A stretch of DNA of 64,000 nucleotides from Mariniphaga sediminis. Lineage in GTDB: Bacteria; Bacteroidota; Bacteroidia; Bacteroidales; Prolixibacteraceae. Positions within the stretch are counted from its first letter, which is position 1. The number at the start of each line of letters is the position of its first letter. Location of the stretch: assembly GCF_003573545.1 (NCBI RefSeq), contig NZ_QWET01000009.1, positions 146,707-210,706 of the forward strand, in the 5' to 3' direction. Below are positions 33,977-43,308 of the stretch, piece by piece. A model generated the notes under the pieces. The model worked only from the letters and a program-made list of their open reading frames with translations. It did no database searches and was not told the origin of the DNA. The translations under genes and the position numbers were made by a program.

Positions 33977-35938
33977 TCAATTTATTGCCCTGCTGCCGAG
34001 TTTGTCCGATAAAAACTTCTCCACGCGCTTCAGGTTCATATATTTCGACTGCTCTTCAATCACGCGGTCAAAGTTGTTTTCTTCCGAAGCAGCATCAATG
34101 GATCGTTCAATCTCTTCCATCATCAACTTGATCCTGCGTAATTTATATTCATATATAATTCGGGGCACCAGGTAATCCAAAATCTCTTCCTCCTTTTCGG
34201 TAAATGCACCGGCTTTTGTCCACCGCTTGCTTTCAATAAATTTTTCTGACAGCAGGTCGGTAGCCAGTTTACTCACATCAGCATTAGCATGGTATACAAA
34301 ATGTTTCCATGGATCGAACTGCTCATTATCAAGGTTTTCTTTTACATCGTAAAAAATTTTCCGGAACAATTCATTCTCCGGAACCAAATCGTCGTTTTCC
34401 AACTCTTCCACCATGTATTCACCGACCTTCACCTCATGCACTTCGTTGGGATTTTCTCCTTCTTCCTCAAAAATTACCGTGTTGCAATGTTTTAAAAGAA
34501 ACCGAAGAAATTCCAATTCTTCCACCAAAAAATCAGAAGTTTTTGCTTCTTCCTGAGGCGAACCGGAAGGGCTGGTTTGCTGAGCGACGGGTGTTTCCCG
34601 TTGCCTGCGCATTTCCCTATTCCTGAAATCCTCGTTCTGCTTGTATTTTTGTTTTCTAATTTCAGTATATAAAATTTCTTCACTCACCCCAAGCAGCCTG
34701 CTACACTCCTTGATGTAAACCGACCGGGTAATGGTATCGGGGATTACTGCCACCGACCGAATAACATCAGAAATAAGCCGCGCTTTGGCCACCGGATCTT
34801 TTTCGGCATCTTTCAGCAACAACCGGGTTTTAAACTGAATAAAATCCGTTTCGTTTTCCCGGATGTATTCGAGGAAGCCGCTGGCCCCTTTCATCTTTGC
34901 AAACGAGTCAGGATCTTCTCCCCCGGGAAGCAACAAAACTTTCACATTCATCCCCTCTTCGAGTACGAGATCGATACCCCGTAATGAGGCTTTTATTCCG
35001 GCTTCGTCTCCGTCGTAAATGATAGTGATATTGGACGTAAACCGTTTTATCAGTCTGATTTGTTCCGAAGTAAGCGCAGTTCCCGAAGAGGCCACCACAT
35101 TTTCAATACCTGCCTGATGCATGGAGAGCACATCGGTATAGCCCTCCACAAGGTAACATTTTTCAGACCGGGCTACTTCACGCCTGGCCTGAAAAATACC
35201 ATACAAAACCTTACTTTTATGGTAAATCTCCGACTCGGGTGAATTAAGATACTTGGCCGCTTTAGGATCATCTTTCAGGATGCGGCCGCCAAATGCAATC
35301 ACCCGGCCTGCCAGGTTATGAATAGGGAACATAACCCGCCCGGCAAAACGATCGCGCAGCCAGTCATCACGCTTAATGGTTAACCCGGTTTTTTCCAGAA
35401 ATTCGATTTTGTAGCCCTGCCTTTGAGCAGCCTCAGTAAAAGGCACTTTGCCATCCGGACTGTATCCCAGTTCAAACTTTTTCAGGATGTCGTCGCGAAA
35501 TCCTCTTTCACGGAAATAACTCAACCCAATGGTTCGCCCCTCATTTTCTTCCCAAAGTGTACGGGTAAAATATTTTTGAGCAAATGCGGAAACAATCATA
35601 AGGCTTTCGCGCTCATCCTTCAATTGTTTTTGCTCCTCGGTTTCCTCTTCTTCGACCACCTCGATGTTATATTTTCGGGCCAGCCATTTTAGCGCCTCCG
35701 GATAACTCAGGTTTTCGTGCTCCATGATGAAGTTGACCGCATTCCCGCCTTTCCCGCAGCCAAAGCATTTAAAAATACCCTTGGCCGGCGACACCGTAAA
35801 AGAAGGTGTTTTTTCATTATGGAACGGACATAATCCCAACATGTTAACCCCACGCCGACGCAGGGTCACAAACTCAGAAACCACGTCGGAAATGTCCGCA
35901 GTATCCAGAATTCGCTGTATAGTGGAATGATCAATCAC
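33977..35938 (-). CDS. dnaG: DNA primase
   Basis: Synthesises RNA primers at the replication fork. The 653-residue protein has the CHC2 zinc finger (LCPFHNEKTPSF ... FKCFGCGKGG, about residues 36-65), the RNA polymerase core (YFRERGFRDDILKKFELGYS), the TOPRIM domain (KCYLVEGYTDVLSMHQAG, TIIYDGDEAGIKAS) and a C-terminal helicase-binding region with a charged helical end. Length is typical. A TACATTTG promoter box at 35944-35951 leaves almost no 5' leader. Confidence 0.97.
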   Translation of the reverse strand: MIDHSTIQRILDTADISDVVSEFVTLRRRGVNMLGLCPFHNEKTPSFTVSPAKGIFKCFGCGKGGNAVNFIMEHENLSYPEALKWLARKYNIEVVEEEETEEQKQLKDERESLMIVSAFAQKYFTRTLWEENEGRTIGLSYFRERGFRDDILKKFELGYSPDGKVPFTEAAQRQGYKIEFLEKTGLTIKRDDWLRDRFAGRVMFPIHNLAGRVIAFGGRILKDDPKAAKYLNSPESEIYHKSKVLYGIFQARREVARSEKCYLVEGYTDVLSMHQAGIENVVASSGTALTSEQIRLIKRFTSNITIIYDGDEAGIKASLRGIDLVLEEGMNVKVLLLPGGEDPDSFAKMKGASGFLEYIRENETDFIQFKTRLLLKDAEKDPVAKARLISDVIRSVAVIPDTITRSVYIKECSRLLGVSEEILYTEIRKQKYKQNEDFRNREMRRQRETPVAQQTSPSGSPQEEAKTSDFLVEELEFLRFLLKHCNTVIFEEEGENPNEVHEVKVGEYMVEELENDDLVPENELFRKIFYDVKENLDNEQFDPWKHFVYHANADVSKLATDLLSEKFIESKRWTKAGAFTEKEEEILDYLVPRIIYEYKLRRIKLMMEEIERSIDAASEENNFDRVIEEQSKYMNLKRVEKFLSDKLGSRAIN

Positions 35939-35943
35939 GACTA

Positions 35944-35951
35944 CAAATGTA
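35944..35951 (-). promoter_or_regulatory. Promoter -7 box (TACATTTG) of dnaG
   Basis: TACATTTG on the minus strand ends six bases before the dnaG ATG at 35938, so the mRNA would be leaderless or nearly so. It may instead be chance; no other promoter is evident. Confidence 0.4.
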
Positions 35952-36143
35952 GGGATTTTGGGTGGAGAAAAGATGCAGATTCAAAGGCCATACAAGGAAA
36001 ATTTCGAGAAACCGGCCAGTAAGAATGGTAAAAGACTCAAGGTAAAATACTAAATTGGTTTTGCCCCATTAAAACAATTACTTAACCTTACGAAGCACAA
36101 ACAACTAAAGCTTGTGATAAACCCGTTTTTACTGAATTCTGAA

Positions 36144-36173
36144 AAAACTCGTTTACCTCAATTAGCGAGTTTT
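36144..36173. repeat. Hairpin, possible bidirectional terminator
   Basis: AAAACTCG (36144-36151) pairs with CGAGTTTT (36166-36173) around a 14-base loop, with T-rich flanks on the plus-strand exit. It lies in the 430-base gap 35939-36368, which holds no recognisable gene. Confidence 0.4.
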
Positions 36174-36208
36174 CTATTTTGAAGAATTCTTTATGCCCAA
36201 AACAATCA

Positions 36209-36250
36209 ATTATTGCCAGCAGTTTATCTGAACAAACTACTGGCAATAAT
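36209..36250. repeat. Long imperfect hairpin downstream of the DUF1080 gene
   Basis: ATTATTGCCAG (36209-36219) pairs with CTGGCAATAAT (36240-36250); after one mismatch AGTTT (36221-36225) pairs with AAACT (36234-36238) around an 8-base loop. It probably ends or protects the minus-strand transcript that stops at 36369, although its T tail is weak. Confidence 0.55.
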
Positions 36251-36368
36251 CTGCAGAACTATTTTCTTTACTTGATTCCCAACACACCTTACCAGCCGGT
36301 TCTTAATCCATTAAAATCCGGCCAATATCACCGATAGGAGATTTTAGAAAACTCCGTTGGGAACGGCA

Positions 36369-37073
36369 TTATGGCAATTCGATAATTTTAATGTTGCGAA
36401 AATGAATTTCAGCGCCTTCTGATTCGAGACAGATATACCCTTTCTTTTGCGACGACTTGCTGATACCATTTACAAATTTTCCGTTAACCGATAATTTGAC
36501 AGTTCCGTCCACGCACACCACCTCGTAAGTGTTCCATTCCCCTTTGCCTTTACAACGGTTTTCCACGGACTTGCTTCGTTTGCCCCGTGGGTTATCGGGA
36601 ACAATCTCTACTCCGCCCACTCCAAAAACTTCGCCATGTACATAAGCAATGGGAGGTTTCTCTCCGTTTCGGATGTTTTGGTTCACCCAGTCGAGCTCCA
36701 ACATTTGTACTTCTACCCCGTTGGGCAAACGATTTTCGCCCGGTTTAGCACTGCTCCAAACAAAAGTACCTGAATTTCCACCGGCTTCCATGTGGCGCCA
36801 TTCAATGTGCATGATAAAATTCTCGTACTCTTTTTCACTTCGGATAACGCCTATGGGATGTCCGGAACATTTCAGGATATCCCCGTCCTTTTTCCAGGTA
36901 TCCACTTCTGTATTGACCTGGTACCATTTAACAGGTTCTCCTTTGACTTTTTTCGCATCCAATACGTTTTGCCACTGAACCTCCTTGCCAAAAACAGTTA
37001 CCAGCTCCTGGGCGGAAATACCCAGTACTCCTACCATAAAAAAGGCAAATACTACAATTATTCGTTTCATCAC
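36369..37073 (-). CDS. DUF1080 / 3-keto-disaccharide hydrolase family protein
   Basis: A 234-residue secreted protein with a signal peptide ([18 protein letters not shown]) and one concanavalin-like DUF1080 domain. Family segments are [37 protein letters not shown], and a C-terminal [23 protein letters not shown]. Members have been linked to cleavage of glycosides whose sugar was first oxidised to the 3-keto form. It begins 18 bases after the stop codon of the Gfo/Idh/MocA oxidoreductase gene, which is what that oxidise-then-cleave scheme would predict. Likely periplasmic. Confidence 0.85.
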   Translation of the reverse strand: MMKRIIVVFAFFMVGVLGISAQELVTVFGKEVQWQNVLDAKKVKGEPVKWYQVNTEVDTWKKDGDILKCSGHPIGVIRSEKEYENFIMHIEWRHMEAGGNSGTFVWSSAKPGENRLPNGVEVQMLELDWVNQNIRNGEKPPIAYVHGEVFGVGGVEIVPDNPRGKRSKSVENRCKGKGEWNTYEVVCVDGTVKLSVNGKFVNGISKSSQKKGYICLESEGAEIHFRNIKIIELP

Positions 37074-37091
37074 ATTATACTTTCAAAAAAA

Positions 37092-38435
37092 CTAACTAGC
37101 TGTATTTGACACACCTGCCAACGGAATTTCCTCTTTTATTCCCGGCACAGGACCAAAGGTGTAGGTCTTTGGACCGAGATACAAATCGGAATTTAAAATT
37201 TCTTCCCAGGTAACATCTTTACCAGTGTAAGCAGAAATCCTTCCCATAATAGTCACAAGGGTGGAGTTCACCTGTGCTTCGGCATCATTTACAGGATTGC
37301 CGGTACGGATGGCTGTAACCAGATTGATATGTTCCTGTACAAACGGATTGGTTACATTCCATTCAGAAGTAGTATCTCCTTCTTCCGGATAAGGATATTC
37401 CCAAATTACATTCCCTTTGTAATCAAACAGTTTTCCTGCAGCGTCAGCGTAACCTTTTGTTCCGTTAATTTGCTGCACTTTTCGGTTGGTACAACCATTT
37501 ATCTGACGGGCAGCACAGTGTGTACGCAACCCGTTTTCGTAAAGGTATTCAATGCTGAAAAAATCGTATTGGTCTCCTGTGACCCTGCGTTGGCGACCGC
37601 CCCAGCCAATTGCCCGTTCCGGGTTTTGCCCGAGGTGCCAGTTCATCACGTCAATTTCATGAATAAACTGTTCGGTAATGTGGTCTCCTGAGAGCCAGCA
37701 AAAATTCACCCAATTGCGCAGCATGTATTCCATATCGGTCCATTCGGGCTGCCGGCTCCGGTACCAAAGTGCTCCCCCGTTTCGGATGATGTTGGCGCCC
37801 GTAATTTCACCAATTTCTCCGTTAGCCACACGGCGTTGTGTTTCCATATAATCTTTTTGTACCCGGCGAATGGTACCGCTTACCATACTCAATCCTATAG
37901 CCTCTGCTTTTTTGGCCGAAGCCATTACCGAACGCGCACCCTCCGGATCAACAGCAATGGGTTTTTCCATAAAAATGTGCTTCCGGGCATTCACAGCGGC
38001 CTCCACATGTGCCGGTCTGAAATGAGGCGGCGTGCACAACAGCACCATATCAACCCCTGAGTCAATTACTTTTTCGAAACTGTCGAATCCAAGAAAACAA
38101 TTTTCATCGGCAATTTCCACATTGCGTTCTTCTTTTAGCTTTGCCCGGCAGTTGTCTATCTTGTCCTGAAAAACATCGCCAAGCGCTGTAATCTGAAGAT
38201 TGGGCCCTGCATCGAGAAAATTGATAGCAGCCCCGGTACCACGCCCTCCGCAACCAATCAGTCCGGCTTTTATAACCTTCCCGTCTGGAGCCTGGTCAAG
38301 TAGTTTTGGAAGCTGGATTTCCTGTTTTTTTGAATCGGGGCCGGAGCACGAGGTCAAAATTCCGGCTGCGCCAAGTGTGCCAAGAGCTGTTTTAGCAATG
38401 AAATTTCGGCGGTCAATCGCCGGTTTAGTTCCCAT
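37092..38435 (-). CDS. Gfo/Idh/MocA-family oxidoreductase, exported
   Basis: A 447-residue NAD(P)-dependent sugar oxidoreductase. The N-terminus has a twin-arginine-like motif (DRRNFIAK) with a hydrophobic stretch and a lipobox-like ILTSCSG, so it is probably a periplasmic or membrane-tethered enzyme. The Rossmann part has KAGLIGCGGRGTGAAINFL, MVLLCTPPHFRPAHVEAA and the key EKPIAVDP. GGALWYRSRQPEWTDMEYML and WLSGDHITEQFIHEIDVMNWHLG belong to the substrate domain. It forms an operon with the DUF1080 gene and is divergent from the fecR-susC locus across a 257-base gap, in which I see no other gene. Confidence 0.9.
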   Translation of the reverse strand: MGTKPAIDRRNFIAKTALGTLGAAGILTSCSGPDSKKQEIQLPKLLDQAPDGKVIKAGLIGCGGRGTGAAINFLDAGPNLQITALGDVFQDKIDNCRAKLKEERNVEIADENCFLGFDSFEKVIDSGVDMVLLCTPPHFRPAHVEAAVNARKHIFMEKPIAVDPEGARSVMASAKKAEAIGLSMVSGTIRRVQKDYMETQRRVANGEIGEITGANIIRNGGALWYRSRQPEWTDMEYMLRNWVNFCWLSGDHITEQFIHEIDVMNWHLGQNPERAIGWGGRQRRVTGDQYDFFSIEYLYENGLRTHCAARQINGCTNRKVQQINGTKGYADAAGKLFDYKGNVIWEYPYPEEGDTTSEWNVTNPFVQEHINLVTAIRTGNPVNDAEAQVNSTLVTIMGRISAYTGKDVTWEEILNSDLYLGPKTYTFGPVPGIKEEIPLAGVSNTAS

Positions 38436-38692
38436 GATGTATGATTTTCTAATAAATTGAACAATAAAATTCTTAAAGACAGCGCGCTAATTTATCGAAA
38501 AGATCTTACTTTTAAAAATCCACACTGCCCAATCACAGCCTTTTTGGAAGAAATATTTTAACACTAGTACTGTTTTTATCCGGCTTTTACTCAGCCTGAA
38601 ACATAAATTAGGTGTGGAATTAAAAAAAATCAAAATCAGAGGTTGGTAAAATCCAAATGAAGTTGTATTACTAATAAACACTATTTTAGGAA

Positions 38693-39691
38693 ATGGATTA
38701 TTTGCAATATAAAAACAGAATAAAACAATTTTTGGAAGGGACCCTCTCCGGAACGGAGGAGATTAAACTGCTGGAGTGGATTAAGCAGTCTCCGGACAAT
38801 AAAAAATATTTCCATTATTTGCAATCCTCCCTTGGCGAAGAGGTGAAACGACGCCAAAATAAAGTAGTTACTTTGCGCTGGCAACAGTTGCTTGAACGCA
38901 TTGAACCTGAGAAAAAAACCAAAAATCCATTTACACATACTTTAAAAAGATATTACCACTTGACTGCCCCGCTGGCTGCTGCATTTGTCATCGGGTTTAT
39001 CATTGCGGGAGTGGTACTTTGGAATGTGACAAAGCCGGCAAAACAGGCTGCGATACAACAAAAAATAACTGCCCCGCACGGAGCGCGCACTCAATTTACA
39101 TTACCCGATAGTTCATTGGTTTGGTTAAACTGCGGGTCGGAACTTCTGTTTCCTTCACACTTTGAAGATAAAAGGCAAATTCGCCTGACAGGCGAAGCCT
39201 ACTTCGAGGTAAAAAAAGGAAAATCGCCCTTTGTGGTTTCAACTGTTTACGGCGATGTAGAAGTTAAGGGCACCTCATTTAATGTAAAAGCATACCAGGA
39301 TGATTTTTTTGAAACAACCCTCGTAAAGGGCAAAGTGAATGTGCTGACAGAGAAAGGGAATGGGGCAGCCCTCCGACCTGGGTACCAGGCAGTTTATACC
39401 CCTACAGGTTTCAAGGTAGATAAGGTAGAAACGGAACTGTATACGTCGTGGACCGAAGGCCGGCTCATTTTCAGAAAAGAAAGCCTGCCCCAAATGGCCA
39501 AACGACTTGGACGATGGTACAATATAAAAATTGAACTGGATGACGATAAACGCCTGGAAGATATTTACTATACCGCCACTATTGAGATGGAATCTTTCAG
39601 TGAGGTATTGAACCTGCTGAAAGTAACTGCCTCCGTAGATTATACATGGGATGAAGAAAACCGGGTGATTAACCTTTTTTACCTGAAATAA
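38693..39691 (+). CDS. FecR-family anti-sigma factor, without a neighbouring sigma gene
   Basis: A 332-residue inner-membrane regulator. Cytoplasmic N-terminus (LQYKNRIKQFLEGTLSGTEEIKL in part), one membrane helix about residues 88-108 (APLAAAFVIGFIIAGVVLW), a periplasmic FecR domain (about 120-215: LPDSSLVWLNCGSELLFPSHF, GEAYFEVKKGKSPFVV, VEVKGTSFNVKAY) and a C-terminal DUF4974 domain (about 255-330). In such systems the SusC N-terminal domain contacts FecR, which releases an ECF sigma factor. No sigma gene lies in the 257 bases upstream, where it usually sits, so the partner must be elsewhere. Confidence 0.92.
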   Translation: MDYLQYKNRIKQFLEGTLSGTEEIKLLEWIKQSPDNKKYFHYLQSSLGEEVKRRQNKVVTLRWQQLLERIEPEKKTKNPFTHTLKRYYHLTAPLAAAFVIGFIIAGVVLWNVTKPAKQAAIQQKITAPHGARTQFTLPDSSLVWLNCGSELLFPSHFEDKRQIRLTGEAYFEVKKGKSPFVVSTVYGDVEVKGTSFNVKAYQDDFFETTLVKGKVNVLTEKGNGAALRPGYQAVYTPTGFKVDKVETELYTSWTEGRLIFRKESLPQMAKRLGRWYNIKIELDDDKRLEDIYYTATIEMESFSEVLNLLKVTASVDYTWDEENRVINLFYLK

Positions 39692-39754
39692 ATCAATCAA
39701 TAATAATTTTGCCTATGACTTAAAAAAACCAAAACAATGCGACTTTAGAATCAA

Positions 39755-39785
39755 AAAGAGGCAGAACTGATCCTTCTGCCCCTTT
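39755..39785 (+). terminator. Hairpin between fecR and susC
   Basis: GGCAGAA (39760-39766) pairs perfectly with TTCTGCC (39774-39780) and is extended by AAAG/CTTT after one mismatch. There is no good T tail, so it may mainly separate fecR from susC expression. Confidence 0.45.
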
Positions 39786-39828
39786 GGAATTGAATTAAAA
39801 CAAGTTTATTAACTCAAAATGTAAATTT

Positions 39829-42800
39829 ATGAACAAAAAATGGTTTTCCCATGGCATAGCACCATGGGTGCATGAAAATTTAAGAAAAATGAAACTAACA
39901 ATTTTTATTTTGTGCATTTCAACTCTGACATCCTTAGCCTCTTTGAGTTATGCACAATCTAAAAAACTCACGGTGATCGGACAAAATGTCAAGGTAATTG
40001 AAATTCTGGGTGACATTGAGGATCAAAGTGAATTCCGATTCTTTTTCAGCAACGATGTTGATGTGGACAGAATAACATCTATCGATATGAAAGATAAGAT
40101 TGTTTTTGAGATCCTCGACGAGCTGTTTAAAGGCACCAATATAAAGTACGAAGTGTATGAACGTCAAATTGCACTGGTAGATAAATCCGACAGCTTTTTT
40201 AACCGGAATTATGTACAGCAACAAGGGGACATGCAACAAAACACAGTTTCAGGAAGGGTAACTGACTCCGGCGGTCAACCTTTACCCGGTGTAACGGTTG
40301 TGGTAAAAGGTACTACCCAAGGGACGGTGACCGATGCGAACGGCGAATATACCCTTTCCACAATCCCGAAAGACGCGACATTACTATTTTCATTTGTGGG
40401 CATGCGGACACAAGAATTAGTTGTTGGAAATCAAACGAGCATAAATGTGGTAATGGAGGAAGAGACGGTTGGTATTGAAGAAGTAGTTGCGATTGGCTAT
40501 GGTACTCAAAAAAAGGAAAACCTTACAGGAGCTGTGTCTCAAGTAACAGCAGAAGTCCTGGAAAGCCGTCCTATTGTTAATATCGGGCAAGGTCTTCAGG
40601 GAACCATTTCTAACCTTAACATTACTCAAACAACCGGTACTACAGGCTCCGGGGCATCCTTTAACATTCGGGGCTTTGAATCAATAAATGGAGGGGAGCC
40701 TTTAATTTTAGTAAACGGCGTCCCAATGGATATTAATCTTATTAATCCAAATGATATTGAAAGTGTTTCTGTTCTTAAAGATGCGGCTTCTGCTGCAATT
40801 TATGGTGCCCGTGCTGCCTATGGAGTGATTCTTATTACAACCAAAACAGGTAAAAAAAGTGATAAGCCGATAATTTCGCTGTCTGTAAATTATGGGGTAA
40901 ACGAACCGGTATTAAAGTTTAAGACTTTGGATGCAATGCAGCGTATGGAGTACATGAATTCTGGCTCCATGAGGCAAAATGGCACTCCATATCCTCAGTT
41001 TGATGAGCTAAGAGCATCTCTTTTAATTGCCCACTATAATGATCCTGAAAATAACCCGGCTGTGAGTCCGAATCCAGACAGTCCAAATACATTTCTTTAC
41101 CACGGCAATACCGATTGGCCCAGCCTCTTATTGCGGGATTATATGCCTCAACAGCAATACTCAGCCACGGTATCAGGTGGTTCTGATAAATTTGACTATT
41201 ACGCATCTCTGAACTATCTAAACCAAAAAGGTATTCCTAAGCAGTTCGACGAAACCTACGAACGCTACAATTTTATGACAAATCTAAATTTTGAGGTTTT
41301 TAAGTGGGCGACTATTGGCACCAAAATATCTTTTAATTCCAGCGAAAAGTATTTTCCTCCCAACCATAGAGCAAATCATCATGATGAATATACGTCCGGT
41401 TTTCAGTATCACCAATGGGCAAATATTCCACCTTACGACACCAATGGGAACTATTATTCAGTAGGTTCTGTTCCCAACATGATACAGTTTCATAAGGAAG
41501 CGGGTTATCGGTCAAGAAATATTGATGATTTATGGTTGACCGGCAGTGCAATCCTTACTCCCGTTAAGAATATGACTTTTAATGTTGATTATTCAACTAA
41601 TTTCAAACACCAAAACGATGTCAGCACCTGGAGAAAACTTGAAATGTATTTTGTGGATGGGACTGTCAGTGGATATTTCCCTTACACCAATCCGAGCCAG
41701 GCAACCAAGGGACATTATAAGACCAGGTATTATACTTTTAATGTTTATGCTGATTACGAAAATACCTTTGGCAAGCACAAAGTTCTTGCAATGGTAGGGT
41801 TTAATCAGGAAAATCAGAAGTATGAGTATATTGAAGCGCGCAGGGACAGGTTAATGGTTGAAACCATGCCGTTTATGAACTTAGCCTATGGAGAAAAATA
41901 TACATGGGACGGGGCGTCAGAGTTTGCAATTAGAGGTGCATTTACACGCGTAAATTACAATTATGATAACCGTTATTTATTCGAATTTAATAGTCGGTAT
42001 GACGGTACCTCAAAGTTTCCTCAAGCTGATCGATTTTCATTTTTCCCATCTGCATCAGTTGGATGGCGTTTAGATAATGAACCTTATCTGGGCAGGCTGA
42101 AGAATTCATTCGATATGCTAAAAATCAGGGCATCATATGGAAATCTGGGCAACCAGTCCGTAAGGGAAAATTACCCTTATATAGCAACGTATAGCTCTGG
42201 GCAGGTTAGCTTTATGATGAACGAGGAGCTTCCAATGACACTTTATGCCCCAGGCCTGGTAAGCCCGGCACTTACCTGGGAAACAGTTGAGCAATATGAT
42301 GTTGGAGTTGATTTGGCAATACTAAACAACAGATTAAATGCAACTTTTGATATTTATCAGAGAAATACAAAAGACATGTTGACCAAGTCTGCCACATTAC
42401 CGGCTGTTTTAGCAGTTTCTGAGCCAAGGGAAAATGCTGCCGATTTAAAAACTACAGGTTGGGATCTTTCCATAGAATGGAGGCAACGGAATGAAAAACT
42501 AAAATGGGGAATAAAACTTTTATTATCTGATTATACTTCCAAAATTACAAAATTCAGTAATCCTGTAGGAATTATATCTGATTATTATGTAGGTAAGAAT
42601 ATTGGTGAAATATGGGGATTTGTAACGGAAGGTATTGCCCAAACAGACGAAGAAGCCCAGGCATTAGATATGACAAATATTGTAGGGCTTCAGAGAGGAG
42701 CGGGAGATCTGATTTTTAAAGATTTAGATAAGGATGGCAAAATCACCTACGGTAAAAGCACTCTGGATGATCCCGGGGATAGAAAAATTATCGGAAATAA

Positions 42801-43287
42801 TACACCACGTTACAGTTTTGGGGTAACTTCAAACATAGAATGGAAAGGTTTTGATCTGAACATATTTTTCCAGGGGATTGCCAAAAGGGATTATTGGCTT
42901 AATGGAAGATACTGGCTTAATGGTTGGAACGACGAATGGACTGCCCACAGTGCAGTCATTGCTGACTGGTGGACTCCGGATAACACTGATGCATTCTTCC
43001 CAAGACCTTCTATTACAGGAGGACGGGATGTTCAGCAGGCTCAGACCCGTTATTTGCAGAATGCTGCCTACTTAAGGTTAAAAGACTTAACATTAGGCTA
43101 TACAATCCCGGTGAATCTGACACAACGAGTAAAAATAGATAAGGTAAGGGTATTCTTTTCAGGAAATAATTTATGGGAAACAACAGGTATATATAAATAT
43201 AAAATGTTAGCAGATCCTGAAATGACTAATACTTATCAAACTCCTATAAACAGAACATATTCTATCGGAGCAAATATTTATTTCTAA
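39829..43287 (+). CDS. SusC/RagA TonB-dependent transporter with STN signalling domain
   Basis: An 1152-residue outer-membrane importer. Signal segment about 21-43, STN domain about 48-110 (KLTVIGQNVKVIEILGDIED, VFEILDELFKGTNIKYEV), carboxypeptidase-D-like domain about 137-215 (SGRVTDSGGQPLPGVTVVVKG), plug about 225-340 with VAIGYGTQKKENLTGAVSQV and ILVNGVPMD, then the 22-stranded barrel ending INRTYSIGANIYF. The STN domain shows that it signals to a FecR protein, here the adjacent one. With SusD it would capture and import the oligosaccharide or glycoconjugate handled by this locus. Confidence 0.97.
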   Translation: MNKKWFSHGIAPWVHENLRKMKLTIFILCISTLTSLASLSYAQSKKLTVIGQNVKVIEILGDIEDQSEFRFFFSNDVDVDRITSIDMKDKIVFEILDELFKGTNIKYEVYERQIALVDKSDSFFNRNYVQQQGDMQQNTVSGRVTDSGGQPLPGVTVVVKGTTQGTVTDANGEYTLSTIPKDATLLFSFVGMRTQELVVGNQTSINVVMEEETVGIEEVVAIGYGTQKKENLTGAVSQVTAEVLESRPIVNIGQGLQGTISNLNITQTTGTTGSGASFNIRGFESINGGEPLILVNGVPMDINLINPNDIESVSVLKDAASAAIYGARAAYGVILITTKTGKKSDKPIISLSVNYGVNEPVLKFKTLDAMQRMEYMNSGSMRQNGTPYPQFDELRASLLIAHYNDPENNPAVSPNPDSPNTFLYHGNTDWPSLLLRDYMPQQQYSATVSGGSDKFDYYASLNYLNQKGIPKQFDETYERYNFMTNLNFEVFKWATIGTKISFNSSEKYFPPNHRANHHDEYTSGFQYHQWANIPPYDTNGNYYSVGSVPNMIQFHKEAGYRSRNIDDLWLTGSAILTPVKNMTFNVDYSTNFKHQNDVSTWRKLEMYFVDGTVSGYFPYTNPSQATKGHYKTRYYTFNVYADYENTFGKHKVLAMVGFNQENQKYEYIEARRDRLMVETMPFMNLAYGEKYTWDGASEFAIRGAFTRVNYNYDNRYLFEFNSRYDGTSKFPQADRFSFFPSASVGWRLDNEPYLGRLKNSFDMLKIRASYGNLGNQSVRENYPYIATYSSGQVSFMMNEELPMTLYAPGLVSPALTWETVEQYDVGVDLAILNNRLNATFDIYQRNTKDMLTKSATLPAVLAVSEPRENAADLKTTGWDLSIEWRQRNEKLKWGIKLLLSDYTSKITKFSNPVGIISDYYVGKNIGEIWGFVTEGIAQTDEEAQALDMTNIVGLQRGAGDLIFKDLDKDGKITYGKSTLDDPGDRKIIGNNTPRYSFGVTSNIEWKGFDLNIFFQGIAKRDYWLNGRYWLNGWNDEWTAHSAVIADWWTPDNTDAFFPRPSITGGRDVQQAQTRYLQNAAYLRLKDLTLGYTIPVNLTQRVKIDKVRVFFSGNNLWETTGIYKYKMLADPEMTNTYQTPINRTYSIGANIYF

Positions 43288-43308
43288 CCCAGAAAAAATT
43301 AATGTTTT

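Noticed and set aside
38487..38681. 64-codon minus-strand frame between the oxidoreductase and fecR
   Set aside because: Rich in Phe, Ser and Lys without domain-like pattern; checked in case it was a remnant of the missing ECF sigma gene, but it shows no sigma-70 region 2 or 4 motif.
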